Made by a program: the position numbers and the translations under genes. Under the pieces are notes generated by a model. The model did no database searches and had not been told where the DNA came from. It saw nothing but the letters and a program-made list of their open reading frames with translations. 64,000 nt of DNA, taken from Apostichopus japonicus (lineage: Eukaryota > Echinodermata > Holothuroidea > Aspidochirotida > Stichopodidae). Positions 1 through 13,905 of the stretch are shown here, piece after piece. Location: NCBI RefSeq assembly GCF_037975245.1, contig NC_092562.1:22807554-22871553 (forward strand), given 5' to 3'. Every line of letters begins with the position of its first letter. The stretch's first letter is position 1.

Positions 1-3000
1 TTTGCTCTTTCCGCAACTATTCAACAATTCATCAATCTTGTCCGCTTTAGTCGATGTACTGTAATCAGCCGATAAGCATTTAAGAGAGACTTGCATTATA
101 TTTAATTCAAAAGATATAAAATTGCTAATAGCAGACTATATCAAGCCAATAGACAATACGGTGCCGTTATGCTTCCATTGCAGAAGAAATTTTGCTTCTA
201 ATTAAGTATCAACATTTTGGAAAGGGCAAAAAAGATGATGATGATGATGATGATGGAAATATTTATTGAAATTTGAAAAGAGACAGATCGATATTAGTTT
301 ACAAATATTTATTTTATTCTTCATACAAATGCAATTGCTATAGGTCAGTGAAGTATAACGTGAAGAAAGCAAACTTTACGGTTGACGTAAGAACCCAAAC
401 AAGAGAACATATAAAATAAATATTACAGAGTTGAGAATTTAATCTAGGTTTGCTACATTAATAAGATATGTTTCAGATCTCGAATATAGAATCGGTGGCA
501 CAAACATGCATGAATAATTAGACTATGTAGGCGTGTGTATAACATTCCTTTGAAGATAAATTCAACACTTGAACGTTATCATTATCTGCATTAAATGGCT
601 ATAACATGACAATGACTACGCGTTAGTCTGGTCATATCCAAAAAAAGAATATTAAATAATGCACTCTCATTCATCTGACCGTACTTTTGTATATCTGTTT
701 TGCCCTAACCCCTTGTGTGTTCTTCATCCTCTGGTTATCCCATCAAAATCATAATCTCTTATCAGTTATATAATACCGTCGACAGATGTAAAGACGATTT
801 TGTTTATTGGACAAATACTCGACCAATTTTGATCGATCGTGTTTCTGTTCAAAGTTTATTAAATTCTCTGAGGATTTTAGCAGAAAAAAGAAAGAAAAAA
901 GAGAGAAAGATTAATAGTGTTGCTGATCTTAGCATTTGTTTCCATTATTACAATAACGTTAAAAAGGTACGTTGGTTAGGAAGGGAAAGAGAATTTACTT
1001 TGTTTCTTATAGCCGTTTAAAATTAATTATTGCAAGCATAAATTTGATCTATACATGACAAAGCAACAACTTACATTTTCAATAGGTTATTATTTATTTT
1101 TACAGATTCGAAACGCGTGCCAAAATAGTCGTAACGTTTTGTGACGTAATTTAAGAGTCGTACATATGGTTTGAAAAATCTATTTAGTATGTCACTCATG
1201 TCCATTTATAATACACATTTCAAAATTAGATAAAGCTTGAAAACGTGCCTTGATAGACGAGAATCTTTTAAGATATTTCTGAAAGCCGTATCAGAAATGT
1301 ATAAGGATTAATTTGGGCACCGCTATAGTTGTCAATATACATGTTTGAATGTAAATACATATACCAATGACCTTTTACACCAAGTCTTATAAAACTATTG
1401 ATTTCGAACCCCTTTTTTTTGGGGGGGGGGGCGAGTTTATTTTCAAACCATTTATAGTCAAGTGATCCTTAAACGTTGCCTCGTCCGTTTCTTGATTTAA
1501 AACGTGTATCTGATAACAAGAAATATGTTTATCTTTGAAATCGTCCCCTTAACTCGATTTGACATCTTCAAAAAGTTTCGAATCTTCACCGAAAATCTGA
1601 TCAAGTGCTTGCTTCCGATTGGTATGGCTTTTGTGTCGTGGATTGGTAAAATAGAATATCCACTTAAACATGCATATTTAAGAGAAAAACAGAAAAGAAA
1701 ATAGCACACCAGGTCACTCTTCAGAAGATACTAGTGGTTCTTCATTATTGTTTTGTGTTTCTTTTTGGGGGATGGGGGGGGGGAGGAGGAGGTGGAATTT
1801 ACGTTTTTCTTTCATCTTTTGAATAACACAAAAGGTCACAGAAGTTTACAATTATAATCAATTTCTGATACTCAAAACTGATAAGAGAATCTAACATCAT
1901 CTAATAGCTTGAAATCGAGAACGAAGGACTGTTTTTTTTCTCCCTTACGTTTATAGGATTCCATTTACGAGCAATTCTTGTCGACAAGCCCTCTGCTATA
2001 GGGTCAAATGAATCCAATTACATTTTACAATGTCAAGTGAAGAGGCCTTTTGGGAGAGCGTTTATCACAACTTAGGTTCTCGAAATGAAAAAAAAATCCT
2101 TTCACGTTTGAGAAACCTCAAAGAGGAGCATGAAAGATGACATCGTCTAAGGGAGAAAAGGACACCCTTTCAAGTTCAAAACTTTGTCAGAAAACCTCGC
2201 TTTTAGAACAATTACGAGCCTCTATTCTCTCCTCTTTTTTCTTTCTTTTTTTTCATCTCGAAAACAATAACCTTGAACAATTGATAAGAGTCTTGCTATT
2301 CTGAAGATTAAACACTTGAATTATAATGTCTCCGTGAAGTTTAAATAGTTTTTCGTTTAACAACTGTCATCTAAAATATGTATTGTCACATCTAATGAAG
2401 ATGAACTTGTCACTGAATGAAGGCTATAATGAAGGGGTGCAGTATGCATCATGCGTATGGGGTGTTATGGAGGGGAAGGGGGATATATGTATAGTATAAG
2501 ATAAACTGATTAACAAGAGAGAATAAAGTCATATCTACTAGGAGATTACATAATCGGAGGAAATTCATACGGAATCTGTATAATCGACGATTGGTTTTTT
2601 GTATAACCTTTGGTCGTTTTAAGTCATAACCGCTATACCTAAAGGTTTTGTTTGTGAGTGCCGCTTATCTGAAGCAGCCCAAACTAGTCACGTGGTTAGG
2701 GGAATTTTTATCTCCCCCCCCCCACCCCTCTTCTCAATTCTTTCTATTAACCATGAAATATCGTGTTAAATGTCAGTGTCCTATAGACGGGATAACCAAA
2801 GAAGCGCTGGGCGCAGACAACCATTTTTAAATCTTTCGTCCTCCAAGACCCTTTTCTTGACACCTTCATCAGTCTCACTGATCCACTCACTTCGTTACAG
2901 TTAAATGATTTTTTTATAAAGTATAAAATCAATACCGCAAACAGAGATGTCAATATCACGGTCACAAAACCTTGTCACGTTTTTTTTTTTTTTTTTGCAT

Positions 3001-6000
3001 TTTAAATGACGCGCAGTATGTATAATGTATTGTCCGGAAGTCTTTTCTTTATAATTCCCCTGCACGGTCGAAAGAGATTTGAAACAAAGCGATGAAGCGT
3101 ATTAACAAATCGACTCACCGTCTGCTTAGAAGAGGGATATTTGTTGGGAACTGTTCGGGGGGAACTGTTCGGGGGGTCTTCACTTTAGGATTTATAAAAC
3201 AGATTTGTAAGTTTAAAAACAGTGTTATAAGTTGGTTTAATATATGGTAAAAAAGACTTCAAATAATTACGAAGAATATATAGAGAGACATAAAATTCAT
3301 ATATATTAATATAAAGTGCTCTTAGTGGCACATTGACTGCGCTATATGTAACAGCTATCGAAGGTTGAACTTATCCGTTGCGAATTCTTCCTGCAGTTTT
3401 CTTCAAAAGTTGGCTTGAACTATAAATGTTTATTGCCATATAAGGCAGGGTTTTAACAATCACAGTGTCTAACTATTTTTCAGGGATCTAATCACAAAAG
3501 GCGTCGCCAAAGCCGTTTTATATTCAATTATAATTATGTTTACTTGTTTGTCTTAGTATCATTGGTATGATGTAGTCAAGTTCCACCTGATTTGTATAGT
3601 ATACAGGAAAATAACCAATCAGTTTCTTTCATTTTGCTGTCTGCACATTCAAAGGTACGTTTTAACTTGTAGTTTATACTTTGAATTCCGGTTTCGACTG
3701 GAAGTAAACGTCAAATATTCCTAAAACGATGCAATAATTTCAGCTGACAATCACTCTCCGATAGTAAGTAATTCTATCAATTAATCTTTGTTCTTTTGAC
3801 CTACATTAACAACAATTAAAAAAAGGCGAGGCCCAATCAATATTTTGTTTGTCTTCATGACGTGGCAAGACTACATCAAATGGTTGCACTTAACGAATAT
3901 CAATGGTCTATATGCGAACTCTTAACGTGTATAGGTTGATCAATTAATCAAACTATTCGTTATTATCATCATAAAACATTTTACCTTTCCCAAAATCTCA
4001 CTTCTTGGGTTGGTTTCATAATTTTTTGAAGCGTCACTAATGGAATGGTCGATCATCATATTCTGCTAACAAATTAGGCTGAATAAGAGCACTCAGCATA
4101 CAAAATGTATAAAAATAAGCAGTAAGAATCGAAAGCTCTCTATAGTCGCGTGGCATTCAAGTCTCTATTAGAATTTATAAGGGTTTACTTTGGTATTGAC
4201 ACTTAATGGTATTTCAACTCAACTCAACTATATAGTATCGTATAGATCAATAGATCAAATAGGTATAGATCAAATATTTAGGAGCTGTATCCGTGTGTAA
4301 GCTATACGAACTCTCACATATCAACTCAATCAACTCAGAGAGAATATTAGAGTCGTTTTTAGTACTTGTTGTATGAACGTATATCGACAGGAGAATACAT
4401 ATATATATTCTTGAGCGAAAGTTGTCACTGATCAAAAAGAAAGCATATCTTCCCTCAACGTCCCCCCCCCCCCGCACCCCTCTGAAGCAAAAAGAATGGG
4501 GGAAAACGAAATCGTTGCACTGCGCTTACGTTGGTGAGGGTCGGCGTTTCCGTGTTATACCCTACAAATGCACACACGCCCACATTTGATTATGCCAATA
4601 CCAAGGAGGAGTGGACTTCAGAATCGTCCTGGTCGCAATGAGATCATCATTTTTCGTCCTTTTCTTTCTTTCCTATAATTTTTTGTAACAAATTCTTTCG
4701 AAAAACATATTCCTGTTAATTACTCAACCATTTGTTCCGAACTAGACAATTCTATCCTCAGTTTATTTCTCGATTATTCAATATTTTCAATTTCCAGTCA
4801 CTGAATTATAATAAATATTAATATAAATATTTCGGATTTTCATCGCATATTTAACCAGCCTGGCCCCTCCCTCTTCCCTCCAACCAACCCCTTTTCTTTC
4901 AACGGTGAGAGAATTTGCATATACTTGGGTTGCATTTCAATGGTTTAACCCAATTTTCAATTTTCCCAGGTGTTGACACTGTTGGCCTAAGTTTTTTTCT
5001 ATCGCCATTTGATAGTTTTGCGTGGACGTTGATGTACATTGACGCTATATATATATTTTACACCATCATGTAAAGAGATTAATTGAATAATTGCTTATCA
5101 CGATACAAGTGTTCATTTCGTCAGCATTGAACGCCGAATCGAAAAATATCTCACAATAACACCTGGAGGAAAATCATTTAGTTGACAATTTAACCCAAAT
5201 GTCAAGGCGATTTGGTAATGAGATATGATATTTTTTTATGAATATATCTTTAATATCTTCGCTTTGCTTTTTCTTTTTTTTTTCTCTTTTTTTTTTTTAC
5301 AAAGAAGAAACTGACAAAGAAGAAGAAGAATAGGACTAAGATCAATTTTAGGCACGCAAAAAGCAAACCAACGTGTGGGAGTAATTGTTTCATGACTGGA
5401 CTTATACCACATTTAAACGACATAGCGTGGACCTAGTTACTATTATTAGTAACATAGAGTACATTTTATGTAATTTGACAGAGGGTGACAAACCGATGAA
5501 TGACATGGCAACGAATTTATTGACGGTTTGGCATGTCCGACATGCCGAGAAGAAAAATAACTCTTATCTTATTTCCAGTATAATACTATAACCTAGTTTC
5601 TCTCATAAAGTTGCAATTTTATGGAAAGAATATCTAAGAATGTCCCGGGGGATGGTTGAGGGGCCGAAAATGTCAATACATACTGTAATAATAAAGACAG
5701 TATTCCTGCTAAGTCAAACTATGAGTCCTGTCTGAATCTTCTAAGCCACATAAGGACCATTATATATACATATATTAATATTAAACACGTGCGAAAAGCA
5801 ATTTGAAATATTGAAAATAAGTCTTTCACTTTCTGTTTATTATGATGAAATTTTGGTCAAGCTTTAAACGACAAAAAAATATTATTCAATATGATGAGAG
5901 TTTTATACTAAATAGTTGCATTTATCAATAGTTAACGCAAAGAGATGCTTTACCTTATAAGGATGCCTTGAAAAGACTTTCGTGCACTTATCGAGGAGTA

Positions 6001-7309
6001 CTGTATATATGTGGCACACACACATTGTTGGGCATTGCATTACAAGTATTCCTCTTCACTTTTATGAGCTTCGTTTCCGCCTTCCTCTCTCCTTTCCACA
6101 TCCGAGTAGACTCCTATGTTACATTAGCATAATATGGCAAACTTGCAATGTAGCCTTTGTCCTTCTATGTCGAAAAATTTCCATTGTAAGGGAAAACGAT
6201 AAACGTGTACTTACATAGAATCAGTTCATCATTAAAATTGCATTTTGTTATGTATTTTTTTGTTTATCATTTTACGTTTTTTTCCTTTTATCTTGTTAAG
6301 CGAGATAGTGTATGATTTGCATATGTTTATATTATCATGGGAAATGTTGTATATAAATATCGTGCCCATGATACTGTGTGCTGTGAGTTACACGTTTGTT
6401 TGCGCCAAGGGAACACATTGTATACTATATTACATTTTGCATATGTATTATTTACAAACATCTACAACACTATAAATTAACTTACACTCTCAAACATTAT
6501 GCTTCTCCTTTATAATTTACTTGATAGAGGAGAACTGTTTTCCCCCGAAATTGGAACCCATTATAAAACGGCAAGTAATTGTCTTACTCGAACGGAACTA
6601 CATTACGTTAAAGGAATCACGAAAAACAAAAAATCGTATTAAAGGGATAACTTTTGGGCAATTTTTTTAGTATAGATATGTCATATATGTCTATAGCTAT
6701 TCTGGTTTATCAAGATATTCTCTTTAAAACATATACCGAAGAACACTGGAAGGCTCCTTTAAGGCAAACTTGCTGCTGACATGGGCTCCTCAGTTCCGGC
6801 CTAAATTATGTTAGTTTTAATAGATTGTTTTAAAAACCTGTAAGCAATCGACCAAACCATGTTTAATTTCTATTTATAACAGGACACCCGAATGACATTC
6901 AACACGCGATGTAAACATGTTATTTCAGGCAATGAAAGTCTTATGTTTTACCATTGAGCTTTGCGTTGCCTATGAGGAACTGACATGGGTTGTATATGCG
7001 TTAGACTAAGTAGTCCAGTCGTTCTAGTTGATGACTCACAGATGTTAAAGGGTCTTTTCTCAAAACCAAAAAAAAAAAAAGAAAGAAAGTATGGTGTAAA
7101 AAATACAACCATTTGGGACTGAGATCTGTTCTTTTGTTTGCTGACGATTCACAACATCCACAAATTTATTTTTGTTCCGAAATTTATCGATTATATTACG
7201 TCGTTAACGTTATTAAGCAATTCATTTAATTGGCAGCTGAGACTATGCACTCAGCGAGGTTTTATTAATTGAGAAACAGAAGGTGTTTGGAACATGAAGC
7301 AAGCTAATA
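1..7309. other. Gene-free AT-rich stretch
   Basis: I see no supportable coding exon here. Open frames are short (up to 101 codons at 715-1020), have no recognisable domain and lack convincing flanking splice sites. The stretch holds homopolymer runs (poly-G at about 1421-1432, poly-C at about 2715-2723 and 4463-4473, poly-T at about 2981-2996) and scattered AT-rich sequence. It could be intergenic or a large intron of a gene lying outside the window. Confidence 0.6.
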
Positions 7310-7381
7310 TTTATAATTAATGAGATAATAAATCCTAGGGGATTATAATCGATTAGGATTTATTATCTCATTAATTATAAA
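7310..7381. repeat. Perfect 28-bp inverted repeat (hairpin)
   Basis: Positions 7310-7337 are the exact reverse complement of 7354-7381, separated by a 16-nt loop. The arms are AT-rich and begin TTTATAATTAATGAG. No oligo-T tract or gene context suggests a terminator, and no target duplication is obvious. It may be a tiny foldback insertion or a replication-derived inverted duplication. Confidence 0.85.
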
Positions 7382-8059
7382 CCGCTATATTTATCCAACC
7401 ATGTCTAAGATATAGGGTTGTACAGTACGTCTGTAGAACTGCCAGACATATAACATTGCTAAGGGAACGTTGTGTATAATTATAAAATTGTTGAGTATAT
7501 TACAAATCAAATGATCGCTACAATGATTAACACAGTTAATGTCTCGCAAAATCTGTGTAATAGAAAAAGGACGACATAATAACAAATTAAGATTTAAAAG
7601 TTCGAACAAGTAAACATTAAAACATAAAAAGTAATTAGACAGTCGGATCTCGATGGAGTTTAGCTATATGTTTTATCGAGACAAGAATGTCTTATTTATA
7701 AATTATTCTCTGACAATTGTATTGATAAGGGTGCCACTTCAAGAAAGAGTCGTTAACATCTAAGCAAAATCTCAAAACATATATAACACAACCCTTCAGG
7801 AGAGAAAAGAAAGGTTCGGATTCATATTAATAATAAAAATAATTAACCCATTCTCTCATGGACCGGGTTGGAAACGCTTTCAAAAGTGTGATTGTTATTC
7901 TTCAAAAGGGTTCTTGATAATATTAATAAATATGTATTTCATAGGTAGGTACCAAATTGAAGTGTTGCCGTGATTGCATTTATAGTCGCCACGTTATGTT
8001 TAAAATAAACTCCTGCCAGGTGAGTCCGAAATAGAGGGCATTTAAAGGAATTCCTTAAT

Positions 8060-8200
8060 CAGATATTACATACATCATACATATGCATGTACAATTATAC
8101 AGATACAAAAACATGTACACATACATAGATCTATACATACACATCCACATGTCTACGTACATATACACATATATATATATGTATATATATATTTTGCATT
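8060..8200. repeat. CATA/TA-type microsatellite
   Basis: Imperfect ACATACATA and TATATA tracts run through this segment. It is simple low-complexity sequence with no coding content. Confidence 0.7.
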
Positions 8201-8408
8201 TATGGGTATTTTTTTTGTGGAACACATTTGTAATTTTCGGGTTACTTGGTTAGGCCCCTTCACCTCAGTCGATTAGCACGCTAGTATATACAACGCTATT
8301 GTACTGTAAATATAACAACACAATCTCATTACATATCATTGTATCATGCAACACTATATATATATTCACCAATAATATTACGGATGTTTCATTTTATGTT
8401 ATTACGCT

Positions 8409-8638
8409 ACAACATTATTATATGATATTATGTGAATCGGGTAATACTATATGCAACAATAGTATTGTGGATGTTTTATAATATATTATTATGATACAAC
8501 ATTATTATATGATATTATGTGAATCGGGTAATACTATATGCAACAATAGTGTTTTATAATATATTATTATGATACAATATTATTGTATGATATAATGTGA
8601 ATCGGGTAATATACTATATGCAACAATAGTATCTTGTT
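8409..8638. repeat. Tandem repeat, unit about 78-87 bp
   Basis: Three consecutive copies begin at 8409, 8496 and 8574 with ACAA(C/T)ATTATT. Each contains the marker GAATCGGGTAATA followed by CTATATGCAACAATAGT. The second copy is about 9 bp shorter than the first. A weaker, more diverged copy may lie immediately upstream from about 8348. Confidence 0.8.
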
Positions 8639-8972
8639 TCCACCCTCCCAGCACGATTTGATATGTTTTATTCTCGTTACCGAGCATGTTTATCCTATAT
8701 ACAGAAATGAAAAACAAATCTGGTTGTTGCTTGGATACGCTGGTGATGATTTCATAACATAACAAGATAATTGATTCATTAAAATTACATTACTGAGTCG
8801 CTTATTAAATCATGCACGCTTGACTAAGGTAATTACGAATGAAGGATAGGCGTAGGTTTTTGATTTTTTTTTTATATGATACCATTAAATGTCATTCATG
8901 TCATTATCATGTTCATTTTTTTCTTTTGGTCAAATTTAGTGAACCAATTACATGTTACAGTTGGGTAAGCAA

Positions 8973-9703
8973 CAGGGGCGGAATGGGTCTTAAAACCGGC
9001 CCGGGCATTTTTCACCTAGACCGGCCCATTATTCGTTGATAGGCCTATGTTACTTACATAGTGATCGCCGTTCTGGGGGAGGGGTCTAAGACGACGGGGT
9101 GTCCCCCTCCCCATTGAGATTTTTTGAAATTAAGGAATGCTTAGATGCAAAATGGTGCTATATTTCTCAAGTTTGTAGGTTACAATAATCCTTTAAAAAA
9201 GACCCAAAAATAATAACTAACATTCGTCTAATTTGATAACCAAACACCCTACTGTATATGTGAGTAATTTTTATTCATACATTATCTCTCAGGACTTCGC
9301 TACTTAGTGATATCCAAATAATCTAATAAGATTTTACCTTTTTACTTCGTTTTCTAGAGGACGAGGTGCAGATACAAAAAATCTGTATTCTCTGCCAATG
9401 CTATGTATATATATATGTCAGAATGCATTGGTCACGGACTTGTATATTTTGTCGTAAAAATATTAGCACGGGACGGGTTGCCAATAGCACGTTCTTTTGT
9501 TACGAACTAACAGACTAACTAACATGGTGATTTCATGAGCTAATTTCCACAGTTGAAAGTATATTTCTACACAGCCCGTCTGTATTCTATTAACTCCTGT
9601 GAAAATGGGCTGTAATTTTTACCAGGCTCCCCAGCCCACCGGTCCACCGGGCCACCAGCCCACCGGGTATTGCCCAAATGCCCGTGTGGCCAGTCCGCCA
9701 CTG
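8973..9703. mobile_element. hAT-like non-autonomous DNA transposon (MITE), 731 bp
   Basis: The left end reads CAGGGGCGGAATGGG and the right end is the reverse complement of CAGTGGCGGACTGGCC, giving imperfect terminal inverted repeats. The element is flanked by GTAAGCAA (8965-8972) and GTAAGCAG (9704-9711), a 7-of-8 match to an 8-bp target duplication, the size typical of hAT transposition. The interior holds no transposase-like reading frame. Runs of CCGGCCC and CCACCGGG near the ends form subterminal inverted sequence. The family is inferred from termini and duplication length only. Confidence 0.75.
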
Positions 9704-10048
9704 GTAAGCAGTGTTTATTATTCACTGACACAAACGGAAATAGCAAAACTGCACTTTTAATGTTCAAATTATGAATTCGACACGGCTCATCGGGCAAAAT
9801 AACTGTATGTTGCCGTTCAAGTCGTTCGTTGGAGTGAAATTACGAGCGGGCATGCATGCATGCATGTGCATGCCATCCCAGCTGACGGCGAGGAAAGGCG
9901 GGGACGGGCGTTAGATCGGCAGATAACTTTGGTTTCCCAAACATGTTAGGACATGATGTCAGAAATGTTTTAGAAATATAACTTCTTACCCCCCATATCG
10001 ACCCTCGAATAAGTATACCTATATACCTACCATCCACACCCTACCCTC

Positions 10049-10700
10049 CAAGGGCGGCGGAACCGGGGGGCACAGGGGGCACGTGCCCCCCCCACTTTTC
10101 CTCAGGTTAAAAATGTGCCCTTTTTCTACATAAAAATTGAGGTGTCTCAAGCTAGCAAGAGGCCAGGGAACCAGAATGAACACTCGGGAAGGGCCGTTTC
10201 CGGCCATCTGAGGGCATTGTAAAACCAAAAATTTTCTTGTACGCTCCGCGCCAACCGATGGTGGCGCTCCGCTCAGATAGTCGTGCATACAATTTTGCAA
10301 ATCCTTGCTACGCCCCTGACTTTTAATGAATTTCTGAGGGTCAAACTCAAAGCTATTTCGAATGGAAAAAATTTGTTAAGATATTAACAAGAAATAAACT
10401 CTAATTCGGAAGTTCCTACATTAGCAACTAGCATGATTTCACCTCATTCTGTCTCAAAAGAAAACTTGTTCCTTGTTTCCCAATTTGCACATTGGATATT
10501 GCAGTGCTAGTATGCATATTTTCCTTGAGGGTGGGGGGGGGGGCGGGCGTTGATGGAGTGATGTGTATACGCAAATAAGATAATAGAAAAAGAGTTACAA
10601 AGGGTACTAAATATCAGGCTGCATCAGTCCAATCGAATTTCTGCAAAGTGCCCTTCGACGTCGGTGCCCCCCCAGATTAAAAGTGCTTCCGCCGCCCTTG
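10049..10700. mobile_element. hAT-like MITE, 652 bp, perfect 8-bp TSD
   Basis: The left end CAAGGGCGGCGGAACC matches the reverse complement of the right end, GGTTCC-like then GCCGCCCTTG. Both flanks read CTACCCTC (10041-10048 and 10701-10708), a perfect 8-bp target duplication. An interior segment at about 10183-10275, including TACGCTCCGCGCCAACC and GGTGGCGCTCCGC, is nearly repeated in the element at 57799-58887, so the two belong to one family. No transposase frame is present. Confidence 0.85.
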
Positions 10701-13700
10701 CTACCCTCCCCCCCCCCTTCCGACCGCTTCTGAATACAAATACTCTTGCCCACCATAGTAAAACTGGTGATCTAAATCAGTTTTGTGGCTTTTAACTGAG
10801 AAACGCTGTAGATATTAAGTAATACCTGGAAAATATTAAAGTAAACGAAAATCGTGTGGTATTCCGTGATAATTGTCACTTTCTCGTTATTATTTAACGA
10901 TTTCCCTAAAGAAGCACATCCATTACAAAAATACCAAAAAAAGTTTTGCATCAATACAAAAATCGGCCACTAAAATATCAAAAAGAACGCCTCAATTAAG
11001 TTAATCATTAATATGCGGGTTCTTTAGAGCAGCGGAATCAATTTTAGAGTACCGGAATAATTGGTGATATTTTTTTTTTAATAAACCAACGAAATATTGG
11101 GAATATCAGCTCTCCCATGGTGAGTGAATCTCATATGTATAACTCCACGTCTCTCTACGGTAAGACATTTATCATTCTTTATTTCCAAAGAATGGAAATT
11201 CACTCTTTTAGAATGTCCAGAATTAATTATCACGTCTTTAGATGAGTTAAAAGTTACTCTTTTGAAAGATTGAACTCATGTAGGTTGTCTCTATAATACT
11301 CTATAAGAGCTAAATTTGATAGAATTCACTCCCAGGAACAGACTGAAATCACGGCTCGTTAGAGTGATAATTTTGGACACTCTTAAAGAATGAATTCTCA
11401 AGCTTTGGAATTGGTAGAATTGGGTGTAGAATAGATTATTAAAAAAAGAGGGAAATTTTGTAGCATTTTGATGTGTGAGAAAGCTTTATAAAGAATATAC
11501 AAAGAAAGTATTGTATGAAAAAATACATTTATCTGTAGAATTTTAACAGATTCTAGATATTTTTCTAACTTCCTGATATGGACAACTTTCATTTCAAACT
11601 CTTCGTTTGTACTTCGATCAAACGGCAATGGTTCTAAAAAGTTTTAAGGTTTTTCTTAAATTACTTGCAAAATTATAAAATAAAGTAAATTTATAGTTAA
11701 TCACTCCATGACAAAAAGAAGAAATACTAAAAAGGAGTCTTACCTAAACAAAATCGTTTTTCTTTCTTGAAGAAGCCTGATTTCAGTGATGATTTGAAAA
11801 CCCTCGAAACTTGACGATTTGAAAAGAGAATCAAAGACGCATTGCATCCAGTGGCAGAGATGTGAGAAGAGACTAAACTGGAAGACAGCCGAAGAGGAAA
11901 CTTTATATATCAAAGAGGATGAGGCAATCTTCCCGGTTCGTATAGATGACTCAAAATGATAGGTACCCTTTTCGGGATATAGAGGGAGCTATTCAACTTG
12001 CCATGAAGAAGAAAGACAAAAAAAAAGGCTTTCAAGTTCTTCATGAGGGCAGAATAAAAGAAGGCAGTAAAAAAAGAGGTTTTTTACCTGTGAGGTAGTA
12101 AAGTAGCACTTGAAGAACTTGACCAAAAAATAGGTAAAACATTAAAAGGTTACTGCAATGGTATCGGTTTACACAACTCGAAGGTTTGACCGAGAAAAGA
12201 CAATTTGAGAGAAAAAGGCAAAATTAGTCTCGAAAAGTGAGAGAAAGAGCAAGGTGGAGAGAGAGGTGGAGAGAGAGAAGAAAAAGAAAAGGGAGAATGT
12301 TTGAAGAGATTTTCAATCAAACCACCGGAAAAAGTAAAAATGTGTTATAGTCTGGTTATACTAATTGGGGTATAGATATTTCGCTCTAATTGGTTTCACC
12401 ACCTTAGGTAGGTTATCACTCACCAGGAACAATGTCATAGTATTTATTTATACGATGGTAGGAATTCATCAATAGTCAATTGGGGGATATCATTGTTTCC
12501 CGTGGTTACGATATCATAGTTTCCCGCTGTTATATATGCTACAAAAGTGTGCATAGTAGGCCGCATTATCTTGCCGTCCTTTATTCAAACAATCATGTAA
12601 AATGTTAAAGGAATATTTCAATAGCATATTTTTTTTTAAATTTCTGTAGCACTAATTTTTATATTAATATAACCGTATCACACTATATAGGGGAAAGCGG
12701 ATCCGGTTCATTTTTTATTGATGAATTTTTTTTTGTATACATGTAGTGTATCATTTAATAACAGGTGGGCAAAGTGCGAGCCCGTGGGTGAGGTGAATTT
12801 GCTTGGCTATAAATAACTATGGTGTTTTCGTAAATATAGGGTCTACAGTTGTGATGGAGTACAGTATACCCACAATGCACATGGGCATTGCGTAAGCTCA
12901 ACTTTCTCATCTGTAATTTCTTAAAATGAATACGGTATCACATACAACCCATACCAATTCAATTTTCACTGGGTTCCGCACTATTTCAATGAGGCCCGCA
13001 GTATCACATCAAGAGATCACGTGACCACCCGTGACCTCTTATAATGTGTCTGACAACAGCATCAAGGGCAGCACGACATAATCTTATATTCAATTCGGTG
13101 CTTGGTGCGTTTGGTGCGGTAATCCATATGCAGCTGTGAAACCAAACTTGGATGGGTGCAGACGTGAAGTCAAACAGCCAATGGTGCAAGTTAATAAAAA
13201 TAAGGAAGGGCTGGCCAAAAACGATGAAGACCAATAAAATATAAGAGATAATCCACAGAGAACAGTGATAAATCGTTACTAAAGATGTTTTGATAAGACG
13301 TTGATATCAGACTGTGCGGACAGCTATATACAAATATTTCAAGTCTTGCCTACAGGACCTCGCGAACTACCTCATACCTGTCCAATACTCTGCAACTGGA
13401 TTTGACCTCTCATTTTTAATTCTAAATCTTAAACTGCGTTACTCCTTCACCCCCTTCCCCACCGCCCCCCCCCTTCTACCGTCTCCTAACATTGAATTGT
13501 ACACACTAAAATCATGCAATAAGATAATACTTTGCTTCCTCTCTCCAATTGACTTTATCTCTCTCTGTTCGTCTACCATCACCATCGCTATATCGCTAAA
13601 AGCAAATAGACCGCTTATTTCAACTGTAACTAGATATAGGTCGATCTATGGAACGCCAACGTCTAGGAAGAAAACGCGCTTGCCCATAGCGACATCATTT

Positions 13701-13759
13701 GGCTGATTATATATCAACCGTGTGCAGATATGCAGGTCTCTGCAGCATACACAAATGCA

Positions 13760-13762
<3 letters not shown>
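10701..13762. other. Gene-free stretch with a purine-rich segment
   Basis: No exon could be supported. From about 11980 to 12300 the plus strand is strongly purine-rich (GAGAGAGGTGGAGAGAGAG and similar). A 12-bp inverted repeat pairs 12032-12043 with 12111-12122 (TCAAGTTCTTCA). The open frame at 13314-13706 has no recognisable domain and is probably chance. Confidence 0.5.
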
Positions 13763-13857
<95 letters not shown>

Positions 13858-13905
13858 TTTTATCTAAATGTATATGTATATATATACATTTAGATAAACT
13901 TAAAA
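13763..13905. repeat. (AT)n microsatellite with adjoining palindrome
   Basis: About 46 AT dinucleotides run from 13763 to 13855. They are followed by a short palindrome in which TTATCTAAATGTATAT reappears in reverse complement up to about 13901. Tracts of this kind are prone to length change and to cruciform extrusion. Confidence 0.9.
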
